Of a DNA stretch of 40,179 nt, positions 27,507 to 38,034 are shown piece by piece. Source of the DNA: Bacteroidaceae bacterium (GTDB taxonomy: Bacteria > Bacteroidota > Bacteroidia > Bacteroidales > Bacteroidaceae); contig JAEEZX010000072.1 of the NCBI GenBank assembly GCA_016292045.1, forward strand, positions 1 to 40,179, read 5' to 3'. Position numbers and translations under genes: made by a program. The number at the start of each line of letters is the position of its first letter. Within the stretch, counting starts at the first letter, position 1. Below the pieces are notes generated by a model. The model was not told where the DNA came from. It did not search any database and saw only the letters and a program-made list of their open reading frames with translations.

Positions 27507-28358
27507 ATGAACAGAAAAAGATATATTTGGGGACTTGTGGTGCTGATAATGCTTGTTGCAACGGCCTGTTCTACGGGCAATGGTGACTTGCCAGTCTCAC
27601 CGCCTTTTTCGGACAGCGGGGAAGAGTTGCCGAAGAGGTATATGCTGACAGTTAATGCCACGCAGGGGAATGCCACCCGTGCACTGGTGCTTGACGGTGA
27701 TGAGTTGAAAGCCATGTGGAAGCGTGGTGAACAGGTAAAGGTCTATCGAAAGGACAATAATAATCTGTGGCAGGAGGCTGGTGTGCTGACAGCCCAATCC
27801 GACGGCCCAGGCACAGTGCTTAGTGGTGTGGTGAGCGATGTGGGCGTCGGCACTCAGTTGCTGTTCTGTTTTCCTGAAAGCAACCATGAGGACTATAGCG
27901 GTCAGGACGGTACGATAGCCACCATAGCGACACAATACGACTTCGCGATGACGCAGGCCAGTGTGGTGTCAATTGATGACGGTGCCGTAACACTCGATCA
28001 GGCCACGCTTAATTTCCAGAATCAGGCTTCTGTCACGTGCTTTAATCTTACCGACGGCAGCAGTCTGCCTTTGTCGGCTGGTACGTTGAAAATATACGCC
28101 GACGGCCTCTGTGAGCAATACGACGAACCTGTGGATGACAATGTGCAGTATTGCAACACTCCCGAGCATCCTCTGGTGCTTACTCCGGCAGAGCCGACAA
28201 GTGTTTATTACGTAGTGCTGCGCAACACCAACACGTCCATGAGTACCACCTATCACTTCACTGCGGTTGTGGGTGATGACATCTACACAGGAACGAAGAA
28301 GGCTCTTCTGGAAGCGGGAAACTATTATTCTGCAACGGTGAAACTTACCAAACAGTAA
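27507..28358 (+). CDS. Fimbrillin-like lipoprotein
   Basis: The 283-residue protein has a lipobox VATAC (Cys21) and the layout of Bacteroidales fimbrillin-family proteins: the N-terminal ATRALVLDGDELKAMWKRGEQVKVY pattern in strand A, a two-domain beta-sandwich body, and the closing segment LEAGNYYSATVKLTKQ. Fimbrillins are exported as lipoproteins, cleaved by an Arg/Lys protease and polymerised by strand exchange; whether this one polymerises or acts as an anchor cannot be told. It lies between the small peptide and the giant surface protein, 25 bp before the latter. No other fimbrial genes (usher-like, tip) are nearby. Confidence 0.82.
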   Translation: MNRKRYIWGLVVLIMLVATACSTGNGDLPVSPPFSDSGEELPKRYMLTVNATQGNATRALVLDGDELKAMWKRGEQVKVYRKDNNNLWQEAGVLTAQSDGPGTVLSGVVSDVGVGTQLLFCFPESNHEDYSGQDGTIATIATQYDFAMTQASVVSIDDGAVTLDQATLNFQNQASVTCFNLTDGSSLPLSAGTLKIYADGLCEQYDEPVDDNVQYCNTPEHPLVLTPAEPTSVYYVVLRNTNTSMSTTYHFTAVVGDDIYTGTKKALLEAGNYYSATVKLTKQ

Positions 28359-28383
28359 ATGTAAAACAGATAAAACGAAAGAT

Positions 28384-31300
28384 ATGCTGAAACGTTTGCT
28401 TCTCTTGCTGGGCATCATTAGCCTGCTGCAGCCTCAATGTGCGGAGGCGGCGTCGTTTATTAAGGACAAACAGCGTTACACCGCTCAGATGGGTGGTAAG
28501 GACATCATTGTGTTCAAGTTGCCCACCTTTGACTATTGGCGTGTGTCGGGTAATGTCTATATTACCGGTGACACATATATAGAATCCACTGTCGATGGAG
28601 TGACCAAAAAGATTTTCTGGTGGAAAAGCAAGGGTAGCAATTGGGAAGACAAGTCGATGGCATGGGCAGAAGACTACGGTACGTTCGTCCTGATGCGCGA
28701 CCATTACGGCAAAGACTACGACAACTGGACACTGACGTCAGGACAATGGTCGGAGTTTATGCTGGGGTCGGATTTGGATGACAGCGACCACAAGACCATG
28801 ACCATCCACTGGAAGGTGCCTTACGAATGGCAGGGGAAAAAGATAAGCCTGCGCGCCAGCGTGGTGTGGGAAGAGGCATTAAGTAGGAGCGATCCCATGG
28901 AAGTTTCTCTGGGCGAGTTCACCACATCGCCGCCTCCCGCAGTCAACGTGATGCTGATGGAGCCGATGCTGGCCTTTGAAAAAGGACATGTGGGCGAAAC
29001 CATCCTGCCCTATAGCATCACCGCTCGCAAGGTGAACAGTATCACGGCATATTATACCGACCGGGCTACGGACGAGAAAAAGTCGATGACAGTCAACAGC
29101 ACGGCACTGTCAGGATATATCTATCTGCCTGCCGGCAATGCGTTGAAAGATTTCTACCTGAAGTGCAACATTGTGGATAACGATGGCAATACTCTTGACA
29201 TTCAGTCGGACAACATAAAGATACCGCCCCTGCATCAGGCTAAGAACTTCTGTGCCACCTTGCAGCCGAATGCCCAGATGAAACTGACTTGGCAAGTGGA
29301 TAATCCACAGTTGGAGGACATCGTGGAAGGCGACTTTTGGGAGATCCAGCGCAACCTCTCGGGTAACAGTGCTGATGACGATAGCCAGTGGAAGACCATT
29401 GCTCAGCTTAACTATGAGACGGAGCAGGCTTATTATAGTTACACGGACGAGGATTTCCTCAACAGCTATACCGGCAATACGGTTTATTACCGCATTCGTC
29501 GTATGGCCACTTCGATATGGGGCTGGAGCACGGAAACCGGGCGCGTGGTGGTCAGTATGGACGAAAAGCCCTATTTGCAGATGCTGACAAATGTCGGCGT
29601 CCGGAAAATGCCGGATTGGAACAAAGACGGACATCATGGGGTGGAAATATCATGGGACAGGATTGTTGCAACTCGGCCCAACGCCGACAATATGAAACAA
29701 GCCCAAATTGGCTATACACTGGGCATGGATGGCCGTGCTTATTCCACGCGCACAGAAGCCGACCAACAGGGAGGAGGCACCTGGGGTGTAATCGTGGCTG
29801 GTGGTGAAGGCCGCTGGATGGCGTGGAAAACGGGCTGGACATGGGATCTTGACCTTAACACGCAATCCCCCAAGAAGATTTACGAAGGGCAGCCTGTGCC
29901 CAAATATTTTAAGCGTGTTCTGCCTACTGTTGAAGCATGGAACGATATCCTGAAAAGCAACGACTGCAGCGGCAGCATATCGGTGGGGAGTGGCCAGCAG
30001 GTTACGCTCGCCAACTTGGCAAACATGCTCAGCACGGCGAGAACCGACGGACGCAATTTCGAAGGATTGGCTTTTAAGATGTATGTATGCCTGGATGGAA
30101 AAGACGACGAATATATCCTGCAACGCTACGGTAGCATGAGCAGTAATAAGTATGAGCTGATAACGTTGAGGAAATTAAATATCGGTGTCTGCACCCGTGA
30201 TCTGGTGTCTAACTACGACGTCTCGTTCTATCACAGCTGGGACTCGCGTGCCCGTCTGTTGCTATACATTGATATGAAGAACAGTGCGGGCAAAGTGGTG
30301 GCCACCGAGTGCCGTGACCTCTCATCCGACACATCGCTCATACGCAAGTGTCGCTATCAGATGGAACTGACGCGCAAGTGTGTTGATTACGACTTCAGAT
30401 TGGTGATAAAGCGCGGTTCGTCGCCCCTCCGGTTCTATAATAGCGATGCCGACAGTATTGTCTATGCGGTGACGAAGCAGGAAACGGGCGATGCCGCCAG
30501 CTATAAATTTATCAATGTCGACAGTATCACGGACCTTTCTGCCCGCCAGTTGCAGAACACCGTGGAACTGACCTGGAAGAATACGGGCGGAGACAGCGAC
30601 TTCTATCGTGTGATGCGTCGTGAGCACGGCACGGAGGCGGCATGGGACACGTTGGGCACGAATCTCACCCAACTGTTCTATATTGACAAGAAACCGCGTC
30701 CGCAGCATGTCTACGACTATCGTGTGGAATCTGTGCTGCAATGCGAAGAGCTGTCGGTGAACGGACAGACCAGTACGGGTCAGTGCGCCCCGACGGGTAT
30801 GGTGCGCGGTTATGTGCGACTGGCTGACGGCACAGGTTTGGGAGGTCTCACCGTCAAAGCCGAGCCCATAGGTGACATCGCAGGTGCAGCAATTGTCACT
30901 GCTGTCACCGACTCCACAGGCTACTTCCAGATAGGCGGCCTCGTTTATCAGCATGCGGGCAGCTACCGCATCAGCGTATCCTCGATGGGCGACGGCGGCA
31001 CGTTCACACCGCAGACCGTTAGCTTTGACGAGGATGTGAACCTACAGTCAAATTTCGTTTTCACGCTTAATACTTACTACATATACAGCGGAAACATCTA
31101 TTACGAGGGCTCCACGATTCCCGTTCCGGGCGTGCAGTTCCGACGCGACGGAGTGCTGGTGGTTGATGCCAACCAGCAGCCCATCACCACTGACAATCAG
31201 GGTGCCTTCGCGCTAAGCATTCCCAAGGGTACGCACCGTGTGCAGGCTGTGAAGGCGGGCCACCGCTTCAAAAACGAAGGTTATCTGCTGAACCCCGATT

Positions 31301-34300
31301 CGCAGACGGGCGACCAGCGCGACTACAACTGGACAAAGGATGTGGCTTCTGTGCGTCTGTGGGATGAGACGCGTGTGCTGTTGCACGGTCGCGTGGTGGG
31401 CGGCAATGATCAGGGACAGTTGCCTCTGGGACAGTCGCTCTCAAGGAATAATCTGGGTGACAGCCTGAAGATTGTGCTCATGCTGGAGGGTGACAATACG
31501 TCGTATATCGTCTTCGACCAGCAGGATCCCACAAAGAAGGAACGCAGTGAGACCTTCGCTCACGGGTCCAAGGATACCACAGTCGTTTACAGCAACCGCC
31601 GCAGTATCAGCATCCGTCCCGACAAAAAGACGGGCGAGTATGAGGCGTGGGTTTATCCGGTAAAGTATAAGGTGACAGAGGTGTCGGCCACCGGCTACAG
31701 CACCCTCTTCCAGGAGGGCAAGGTGGGTGAGACGCTCGACCTGACCGCCCGCAGTTTGGGCGACACGGCCCTCTATAGCCGCATCTATCATGCTATACCC
31801 TCGCTTGACATTGTGCAGTTTAACCCCGGCGGTGAGAACTATATGGGTGTGAAGCAGTACCAGAGTATGGACAACATCGGCAACAAGTCGATGGTGCAGC
31901 TCTGGGACAAGGAGAGCGGCTATGCTTTCGGCGCACCGGTGTTCATGGCCGGTTCGCCATACGGATGGATGCTGCAGGCTGTGGAGCGCTACCACTACAA
32001 TAATGACAGCCGTCGTGAGGCTGATGTGGTGAATCTGAAAGGCGGGCAGGTGACTTTCAACAACGGCTTGGTGGGCAACGATGCCGTTGACAAGGTGACG
32101 CTCGACAGTATTGGAGGCGGTTCTTATGTCTTCACTCCGCAGAACACCACCTTTACACAGGAGGGCGATCAGGCGAGGAAGACCGTGAGCATCACGCTTC
32201 TCTACGACAACGCATATTTCAACGTGCCTTCGGTCAAGGGCTATGTGATGGCATACGTTGCCAAACCCAATGGCAACCGTATCGTCGCCAAGGGTATTCC
32301 GCATCTCGTGGATATCCTGCGCGACCCGCCAGGTGCCGGCAGTTCGGCCTACTTGGAGGCTGGCACGAAGTTAAGTTATGCATATTCGGCTTCCATAGAT
32401 GCATCGGCAGGACTTTCTCTTACCAGTGAAACAGGTACGGGTGCCAACTACTATCAGGGTATTATCGGAATGACTGGTGTTACAGGCACAGAAGCAGGAA
32501 CTCTCAATAATGTGGAGAAAACGCAGAATTTCTCGATAGCTCTGGCCACGAACTTCGGATGGTCGTGGAACTACAGCTATGGTATCGATATCACGGAGCG
32601 CATACAAACTTCGTCGGACAAGAAATGGGTAGGTCCGAAGGCCGACCTTTTCATCGGTTTAACTGATAATCTCGTCATGCAGGATGCTGTGGCTGTTCGC
32701 GTGGTGCCCGACAGCATCTATCAGCTGATGAGTACGCGTCAGGGCGGTACGTTTACAACCAAAAGCGGTGATAAGGTAACAGTGAAGACGGGCACGATGA
32801 AGGTGCTTGCCGAGGGCGAGGATGCAACAGGAAGCCCTGTCTATCTGATACGAGACGAGGTGATGGGCGTGGGTGCAGAAGTCACTTCCACATTTGTATA
32901 TTCGCAGTTCCATATTAAAACAGAACTCTTGCCCAACCTGCTGAAGGTGCGCAATGGTTTGCTCCTGCCCAAGGGCACGACCCCCGAGTATGCTCAGGCA
33001 CTGGCCGACAAGCAGAAGGCTCCGACCTATCTCAGCACGGTCGGTGATACAGACGACGACTTCGGTCTGGAAGGTTCCTATGAGCAGTTTGTGCCAAAGG
33101 GTACAGACAAGACGAAGTGTCGCGACAGCATCTGTGCGTTGAACGATGAAATATATGCGTGGCTGAAGTTCCTGGTGAAGAACGAGGAGGAGAAGCTCGG
33201 TGCCACAGACCTGATAAAGAATTACGATGTGGACGGTCTTGCCAATGTGCAGTACAGCGAGACTTTCACTTGTACGGCCGACCGTTCGCGTTATCTGCGT
33301 TGGCCTATCTCCAACAACTTGAATATCGGAGGTATTGCAGGTTCTGTAGAACCGTTGATGAAGATGCTTGACAAGCTGTTCACCAGCGGTGAGATAGCAA
33401 GTGGACCTTCTACTTTCTACGATGATAATAATGTGGCAAAAGTGTCGTTTACCGTATTGGGTGCCAAGACGACCCTGAAGTTCCGTCCCATCGCGACAAT
33501 AAATCTCAATGACAAGAACGACATCAAGGAGGCGTGGAGCAAGAAGACGGGCTTTACCCTTGCCATGTCGGCGAAGAGCAGTCTGAATGTGGATGTTCTC
33601 CGCACGAAGAGCAACATCATGGATCTGGGCGTGGGAGACACCATCAACAATGTGTTCTATAAGCTCACTGCCAACCAGCTTAATCAGGTGCGCTACGGCA
33701 CATGGGTAGGTCTGGGTTCAAACACCACCAGTTATATGGATATCTTAAACACGCCGATATACAGCGGCTTTGTGTATCGCACCCGCGGCGGTGCCACCAG
33801 TCAGCCCTATGAGGACCAGCGTGTGACGGAATACTATAATCCGGGCACCGTTCTTGATGCAAAGACGACGGAAATAGACAAGCTTCGCATTTGGACGGAG
33901 CAGGCGTCGGTAAGTAACGTGCCTTTCGATGAGCCAGCCCGTTTCACACTCTATCTGGCAAACGAGAGCGATATGCCCGACAAGGCCACCACGTACTTCA
34001 AGTGTTTTCTGGATAACAGTCGCAACAAGAAGGGTGCCAAGGTGTTTATGGACGGCAACGCCCTGAACGGCGACGGCTATACTATTGTGCTGCAGCCGGG
34101 ACAAGTGGTGACGAAGCAGCTGGAAGTGCTGCCCAATTCCGACTTCGACTACGAGGACATCGGTATCAGTCTTTACGACACGGAAGACATTGCACGTGTA
34201 TTCACAACACTAATCTCTGCTCACTTTGTGCCTTCGGCCGGTAAGGTGAAGATCGCCACGCCAGGTGACAAATGGGTAATAAATACGGAAAGCAGTTATG

Positions 34301-37300
34301 ACGCCAAGCGGCAAAGCTACTTCCTGCCTGTGCGTATCGAGGGCTTCGACGTGAACTATCGAGGCTTCGACCATATCGAGCTGCAATACAAGTTGTCAAC
34401 ACAGGGCGACAAGGACTGGGTGAATGTATGCTCATTCTACAACGACCGTCAGTTGATGGCTCAGGCCAGCGGTATGGTGGACAGTATTCCTTCCGATGGA
34501 GCCATACAGACACGTTTCTTCGGTGAGACGGATCCCATCGAGCAGCGCTACGACCTGCGGGCAGTGGTCTATTGCCGATATGGCAACGGATTCCTGACGG
34601 CTTCGTCGCCCATCCTGAGCGGCATCAAGGATACGCGGCGCCCCGTACCATTCGGTACGCCGCAGCCCCAGAACGGCATTCTGGGTATTGGGGACGATAT
34701 CAAGATAGCCTTCTCGGAGCCGATTGCCGGCAACTATCTCAGTGCCATAAACAACTTTGAAGTGTTGGGCACTCCGAATGGAGGTGATATCTCGCTCTCC
34801 ACTCAGCTCAGTTTCGGCGGCAACACTATGGCCTGGTCTCAGGCAGACTGCAACCTGTCGGGCAAGAGCTTCACTGTGGATATGATGATTAATCCGGCCC
34901 TGACGGATAGGGATATGATAATCTACAGTCACGGCAACAATGAAACGGGCGTAAGACTGGGTGTCACATCCGACCGCCGCCTGACGGCTGTTGTCTGTGG
35001 AAACCAGATTACGAGTACTCCCATCGCGTTCAACGGTATTCGTCAGGTGGCGCTCACCGTGCAGCAAAACAAGGACGATATGATTGTCCGTCTTTACGAT
35101 GGTAACACTCTGGTGGCACAAGGCAGTGTCGAGGGTGCCAGCCAGTGCAACGATGCGTTTTGCCTTGGCTTCGATTTCGATATGGACGACAAGTTCGTTT
35201 CGTACCGGGGCGAGATGCTGGAGTTCCGTCTTTGGAACCGCTGTCTCTCTTCGGCAGAGCTTGGTGAATACGGACAGAAGACCCTTACCGGCTACGAGCA
35301 CGGACTGGTTGTCAACTATGCCCTTAACGAGGGTACGGGTGATTACAGCTACGATCGTACCGTCGGAGGCAACGACCTGGATTTGTCCAATCACACCTGG
35401 CGGCGTCCCGACGGCATTTCCGTTCGTATTGACGGAAGCAAGGGACTGCGCCTGAAGCCCGATTGCTTCAACCGCACCGATTACCAGGACTACACGTTGA
35501 TGTTCTGGTTCCGCACAGGCGACAGGGATGCTACGTTGATGGCTAACGGTGAAGCAAAAACGGAGCCGGATGCTCGCAACCATTTCAATATCGGTCTGCG
35601 CAACGGCATGCCTGTCTTCCGTTCGGGAGGACGGGAAGTAGCAACCGATATCTCCGTCAACGATAATGCCTGGCACCACTACGCCATGACGGTATCGCGC
35701 AGTCGTAACGTGGGCAACATCTATATTGACAAGGAACTGGTACAGACGTTTGCCGTCGACACCTTGGGCGGTATCATGGGCAACAATCTTGCCCTGGGTG
35801 CCACCTATACCTCGTCCACGGAATGTGAGCGCGTGCTGACCGGAAATATTGATGAGGTGGCTATGTTTGAAAGTGTGCTGCCGCAGAACATGCTGCAGAC
35901 CTATGCCCTTCAGACGCCCTCGGGTAGTGAGACGGCATTGACGGTCTGGCTTGAATTCGGACGTTCCCGTCTGCAGGACGACGGCACGCAGCGTCTGATG
36001 CCCACCGGTATCAGTTTGAAGCGCTACAAGGACGCACGGGGCAACATCATTACCCTGCGCAACGACACTATCGTTCCGCAGGATGTGATTGAGACCTATG
36101 CGGACCGTTCGCAGCATGCCCCCATGACAAGCACACGCAAGCAGGACAACGTGCGCTTCAGCTATGTGGCTGACGGCAAGGATTTGCTGCTGAATCTTGA
36201 TGTGCCCGACAATCAGATAGAGAAGAGCAATGTGTTTGTGACTGTGCGTGATGTTGCCGACCAAAACGGAAACACGATGGCCAGCCCGCTGACGATGCAG
36301 CTCTACGTCTATCGCAACCCGCTGCGCTGGAACATAAAGCGTGCGAAGGTGGAGGCCGACTACGGCAGGCAGACTTCCTTCGCTGCGACGATCCGCAATC
36401 TGAGTGGAGAGAGGCAGACGTTCGAGCTGCGCGATCTGCCGCTGTGGATTAAGGCATCGAAGACACAGGGTGTCATCCCAGCACTGGACGAGGAGGATAT
36501 CCTGTTCGAAGTGTCACCGTATATCAACGTAGGCACATACAACGAAGTGGTTTCGCTCGTAGGAGAGAACGGAATGACGGAGCCGCTGCCAGTCTCGATT
36601 CATGTCAGCGGAGAGGCTCCCGATTGGGCTGTGGACAGCGAGCTGAAGCGGAAGAATGAGCAGATGCACATCATTGCCCGTGTCATGATAGACGGACATG
36701 TGGCCGTAGATCCCAACGATATGTTGGCGGTAACAGGTCCGTCACAGGAAGTGATGGGAGTGGCCCACGTGGATGTCGATCAAACGGCAAATGCCAACGA
36801 GGCGCTCTGTTTCCTCACGGTGTACGGTTATCCCAACCGCTCCGTGCCCCTCAGTTTCCGCTTCTACGACGCATCGAAGGGTATGACCTATCTGCTGCGC
36901 GAAAAAGAGGGACGTGATGTGGTGTTCTTAGTAGACAGTATTGTCGGTACCAGTCGTGAACCGCTCGTTCTGACGAACTCTTCTGACATTATACAGACAA
37001 TCAAACTGGAAGAGGGATGGAACTGGGTGTCTGCATATATCGTGCCCAGTGATTCCGTCACCATAGGCCAGCTGCTCTATGGGACAGCTCCCTGGGAAAC
37101 CGGAGATGTCATCGAGGTCGTGACACCTGCTGCCGCAAGGGCTTACTACTGCCGTGCCTCGAAGACGTCACCCGGCTATAAGTGGGACAAAGACCGTCAG
37201 AAGGTGAAGGTGGATCCGACACTCATGTATCGTATTTATGCTAAGAGCGCCAAGAAGGCCATCATTGTGGGCAACCGCAGCAAACGCGGCATCGTAGTGC

Positions 37301-38034
37301 AGAAGGGATGGAACCGCATCGGTTACGTGTCACCTATCAACCTGCCCATCTCTCAGGCCTTGAGCGGTTATGTGCCATATGGCAGCGAAGGTGATGTGGT
37401 GAAGTCACAGGATGCTTTTGCTATGCTGAGCCGCAACAGTGCCGGCCAGTTGGTGTGGAAAGGCACGTTGGCATACATGGAGCAGGGAAGAGGTTATATG
37501 TTGAAGCGTAAAGGCTCGGAAGAAGTTGTCTTCAGTTATCCGCAGTATTACGGCGACTCACGTTATGCGGGAGTGGTGTCCGACAACTATGCTCCGATAT
37601 ACCAAAGCCGTGCTGCAGCAACAATGAATATCGTGGCAGTGCCCAAGGGTATCGAGTTGCAGGAAGGCGACCTCCTCACCGTCTACAACGATGGCGAACT
37701 GTGCGGAGTGGCCGAGGCTGACGCCGACGGAACATTCTATCTGAATATCGGGGCCGTCACCAAGGCATCCCATTCGGATAAGATGAAGGGAGGCTCCCTT
37801 ATCTTCCGCATCGAACGCAACGGAGAGACCATTGCTGCAACGCAGAGCGGCATCACCTATCAGGACGATGTCGTGATGGGCACTCCGGAGGAGCCGAAGG
37901 CCGTTAACTTCACGGAGGCCGGACGTTATGATGACGGCAGGTGGTATACTGTTGACGGACGCCTGTTGCCGGAACAGCCCAAGCGCTCCGGGCTTTATAT
38001 TCACAATGGTAAAATTGAAATGATAGAACAATGA
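28384..38034 (+). CDS. Giant secreted multidomain surface protein, 3216 residues
   Basis: A signal peptide (to about residue 22) is followed by a beta-rich N-terminus, FN3-like domains (about 281-393 and 715-803), and two or three carboxypeptidase-regulatory-like domains (from 806 and 901). An unclassified middle contains RDPPGAGSSAYLEAGTKLSY near 1310 and a glycine/serine-rich segment. Then come an SbsA/Big_5-like Ig domain (about 2085-2135), two LamG-like domains (about 2147-2300 and 2351-2509), a beta domain at 2760-2840, two GWN-type segments (2878 and 2975), a second copy of that beta domain (3080-3165), and a tail WYTVDGRLL...GLYIHNGK like type IX secretion or Bacteroidales C-terminal tails. 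No catalytic site is recognised. A role in adhesion or glycan binding on the surface is inferred. Its stop overlaps the next gene. Confidence 0.88.
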   Translation: MLKRLLLLLGIISLLQPQCAEAASFIKDKQRYTAQMGGKDIIVFKLPTFDYWRVSGNVYITGDTYIESTVDGVTKKIFWWKSKGSNWEDKSMAWAEDYGTFVLMRDHYGKDYDNWTLTSGQWSEFMLGSDLDDSDHKTMTIHWKVPYEWQGKKISLRASVVWEEALSRSDPMEVSLGEFTTSPPPAVNVMLMEPMLAFEKGHVGETILPYSITARKVNSITAYYTDRATDEKKSMTVNSTALSGYIYLPAGNALKDFYLKCNIVDNDGNTLDIQSDNIKIPPLHQAKNFCATLQPNAQMKLTWQVDNPQLEDIVEGDFWEIQRNLSGNSADDDSQWKTIAQLNYETEQAYYSYTDEDFLNSYTGNTVYYRIRRMATSIWGWSTETGRVVVSMDEKPYLQMLTNVGVRKMPDWNKDGHHGVEISWDRIVATRPNADNMKQAQIGYTLGMDGRAYSTRTEADQQGGGTWGVIVAGGEGRWMAWKTGWTWDLDLNTQSPKKIYEGQPVPKYFKRVLPTVEAWNDILKSNDCSGSISVGSGQQVTLANLANMLSTARTDGRNFEGLAFKMYVCLDGKDDEYILQRYGSMSSNKYELITLRKLNIGVCTRDLVSNYDVSFYHSWDSRARLLLYIDMKNSAGKVVATECRDLSSDTSLIRKCRYQMELTRKCVDYDFRLVIKRGSSPLRFYNSDADSIVYAVTKQETGDAASYKFINVDSITDLSARQLQNTVELTWKNTGGDSDFYRVMRREHGTEAAWDTLGTNLTQLFYIDKKPRPQHVYDYRVESVLQCEELSVNGQTSTGQCAPTGMVRGYVRLADGTGLGGLTVKAEPIGDIAGAAIVTAVTDSTGYFQIGGLVYQHAGSYRISVSSMGDGGTFTPQTVSFDEDVNLQSNFVFTLNTYYIYSGNIYYEGSTIPVPGVQFRRDGVLVVDANQQPITTDNQGAFALSIPKGTHRVQAVKAGHRFKNEGYLLNPDSQTGDQRDYNWTKDVASVRLWDETRVLLHGRVVGGNDQGQLPLGQSLSRNNLGDSLKIVLMLEGDNTSYIVFDQQDPTKKERSETFAHGSKDTTVVYSNRRSISIRPDKKTGEYEAWVYPVKYKVTEVSATGYSTLFQEGKVGETLDLTARSLGDTALYSRIYHAIPSLDIVQFNPGGENYMGVKQYQSMDNIGNKSMVQLWDKESGYAFGAPVFMAGSPYGWMLQAVERYHYNNDSRREADVVNLKGGQVTFNNGLVGNDAVDKVTLDSIGGGSYVFTPQNTTFTQEGDQARKTVSITLLYDNAYFNVPSVKGYVMAYVAKPNGNRIVAKGIPHLVDILRDPPGAGSSAYLEAGTKLSYAYSASIDASAGLSLTSETGTGANYYQGIIGMTGVTGTEAGTLNNVEKTQNFSIALATNFGWSWNYSYGIDITERIQTSSDKKWVGPKADLFIGLTDNLVMQDAVAVRVVPDSIYQLMSTRQGGTFTTKSGDKVTVKTGTMKVLAEGEDATGSPVYLIRDEVMGVGAEVTSTFVYSQFHIKTELLPNLLKVRNGLLLPKGTTPEYAQALADKQKAPTYLSTVGDTDDDFGLEGSYEQFVPKGTDKTKCRDSICALNDEIYAWLKFLVKNEEEKLGATDLIKNYDVDGLANVQYSETFTCTADRSRYLRWPISNNLNIGGIAGSVEPLMKMLDKLFTSGEIASGPSTFYDDNNVAKVSFTVLGAKTTLKFRPIATINLNDKNDIKEAWSKKTGFTLAMSAKSSLNVDVLRTKSNIMDLGVGDTINNVFYKLTANQLNQVRYGTWVGLGSNTTSYMDILNTPIYSGFVYRTRGGATSQPYEDQRVTEYYNPGTVLDAKTTEIDKLRIWTEQASVSNVPFDEPARFTLYLANESDMPDKATTYFKCFLDNSRNKKGAKVFMDGNALNGDGYTIVLQPGQVVTKQLEVLPNSDFDYEDIGISLYDTEDIARVFTTLISAHFVPSAGKVKIATPGDKWVINTESSYDAKRQSYFLPVRIEGFDVNYRGFDHIELQYKLSTQGDKDWVNVCSFYNDRQLMAQASGMVDSIPSDGAIQTRFFGETDPIEQRYDLRAVVYCRYGNGFLTASSPILSGIKDTRRPVPFGTPQPQNGILGIGDDIKIAFSEPIAGNYLSAINNFEVLGTPNGGDISLSTQLSFGGNTMAWSQADCNLSGKSFTVDMMINPALTDRDMIIYSHGNNETGVRLGVTSDRRLTAVVCGNQITSTPIAFNGIRQVALTVQQNKDDMIVRLYDGNTLVAQGSVEGASQCNDAFCLGFDFDMDDKFVSYRGEMLEFRLWNRCLSSAELGEYGQKTLTGYEHGLVVNYALNEGTGDYSYDRTVGGNDLDLSNHTWRRPDGISVRIDGSKGLRLKPDCFNRTDYQDYTLMFWFRTGDRDATLMANGEAKTEPDARNHFNIGLRNGMPVFRSGGREVATDISVNDNAWHHYAMTVSRSRNVGNIYIDKELVQTFAVDTLGGIMGNNLALGATYTSSTECERVLTGNIDEVAMFESVLPQNMLQTYALQTPSGSETALTVWLEFGRSRLQDDGTQRLMPTGISLKRYKDARGNIITLRNDTIVPQDVIETYADRSQHAPMTSTRKQDNVRFSYVADGKDLLLNLDVPDNQIEKSNVFVTVRDVADQNGNTMASPLTMQLYVYRNPLRWNIKRAKVEADYGRQTSFAATIRNLSGERQTFELRDLPLWIKASKTQGVIPALDEEDILFEVSPYINVGTYNEVVSLVGENGMTEPLPVSIHVSGEAPDWAVDSELKRKNEQMHIIARVMIDGHVAVDPNDMLAVTGPSQEVMGVAHVDVDQTANANEALCFLTVYGYPNRSVPLSFRFYDASKGMTYLLREKEGRDVVFLVDSIVGTSREPLVLTNSSDIIQTIKLEEGWNWVSAYIVPSDSVTIGQLLYGTAPWETGDVIEVVTPAAARAYYCRASKTSPGYKWDKDRQKVKVDPTLMYRIYAKSAKKAIIVGNRSKRGIVVQKGWNRIGYVSPINLPISQALSGYVPYGSEGDVVKSQDAFAMLSRNSAGQLVWKGTLAYMEQGRGYMLKRKGSEEVVFSYPQYYGDSRYAGVVSDNYAPIYQSRAAATMNIVAVPKGIELQEGDLLTVYNDGELCGVAEADADGTFYLNIGAVTKASHSDKMKGGSLIFRIERNGETIAATQSGITYQDDVVMGTPEEPKAVNFTEAGRYDDGRWYTVDGRLLPEQPKRSGLYIHNGKIEMIEQ

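Noticed and set aside
34432..36264. 610-residue minus-strand open frame inside the giant gene
   Set aside because: It overlaps the LamG-encoding part, has no promoter or family features, and looks like a codon-bias shadow.
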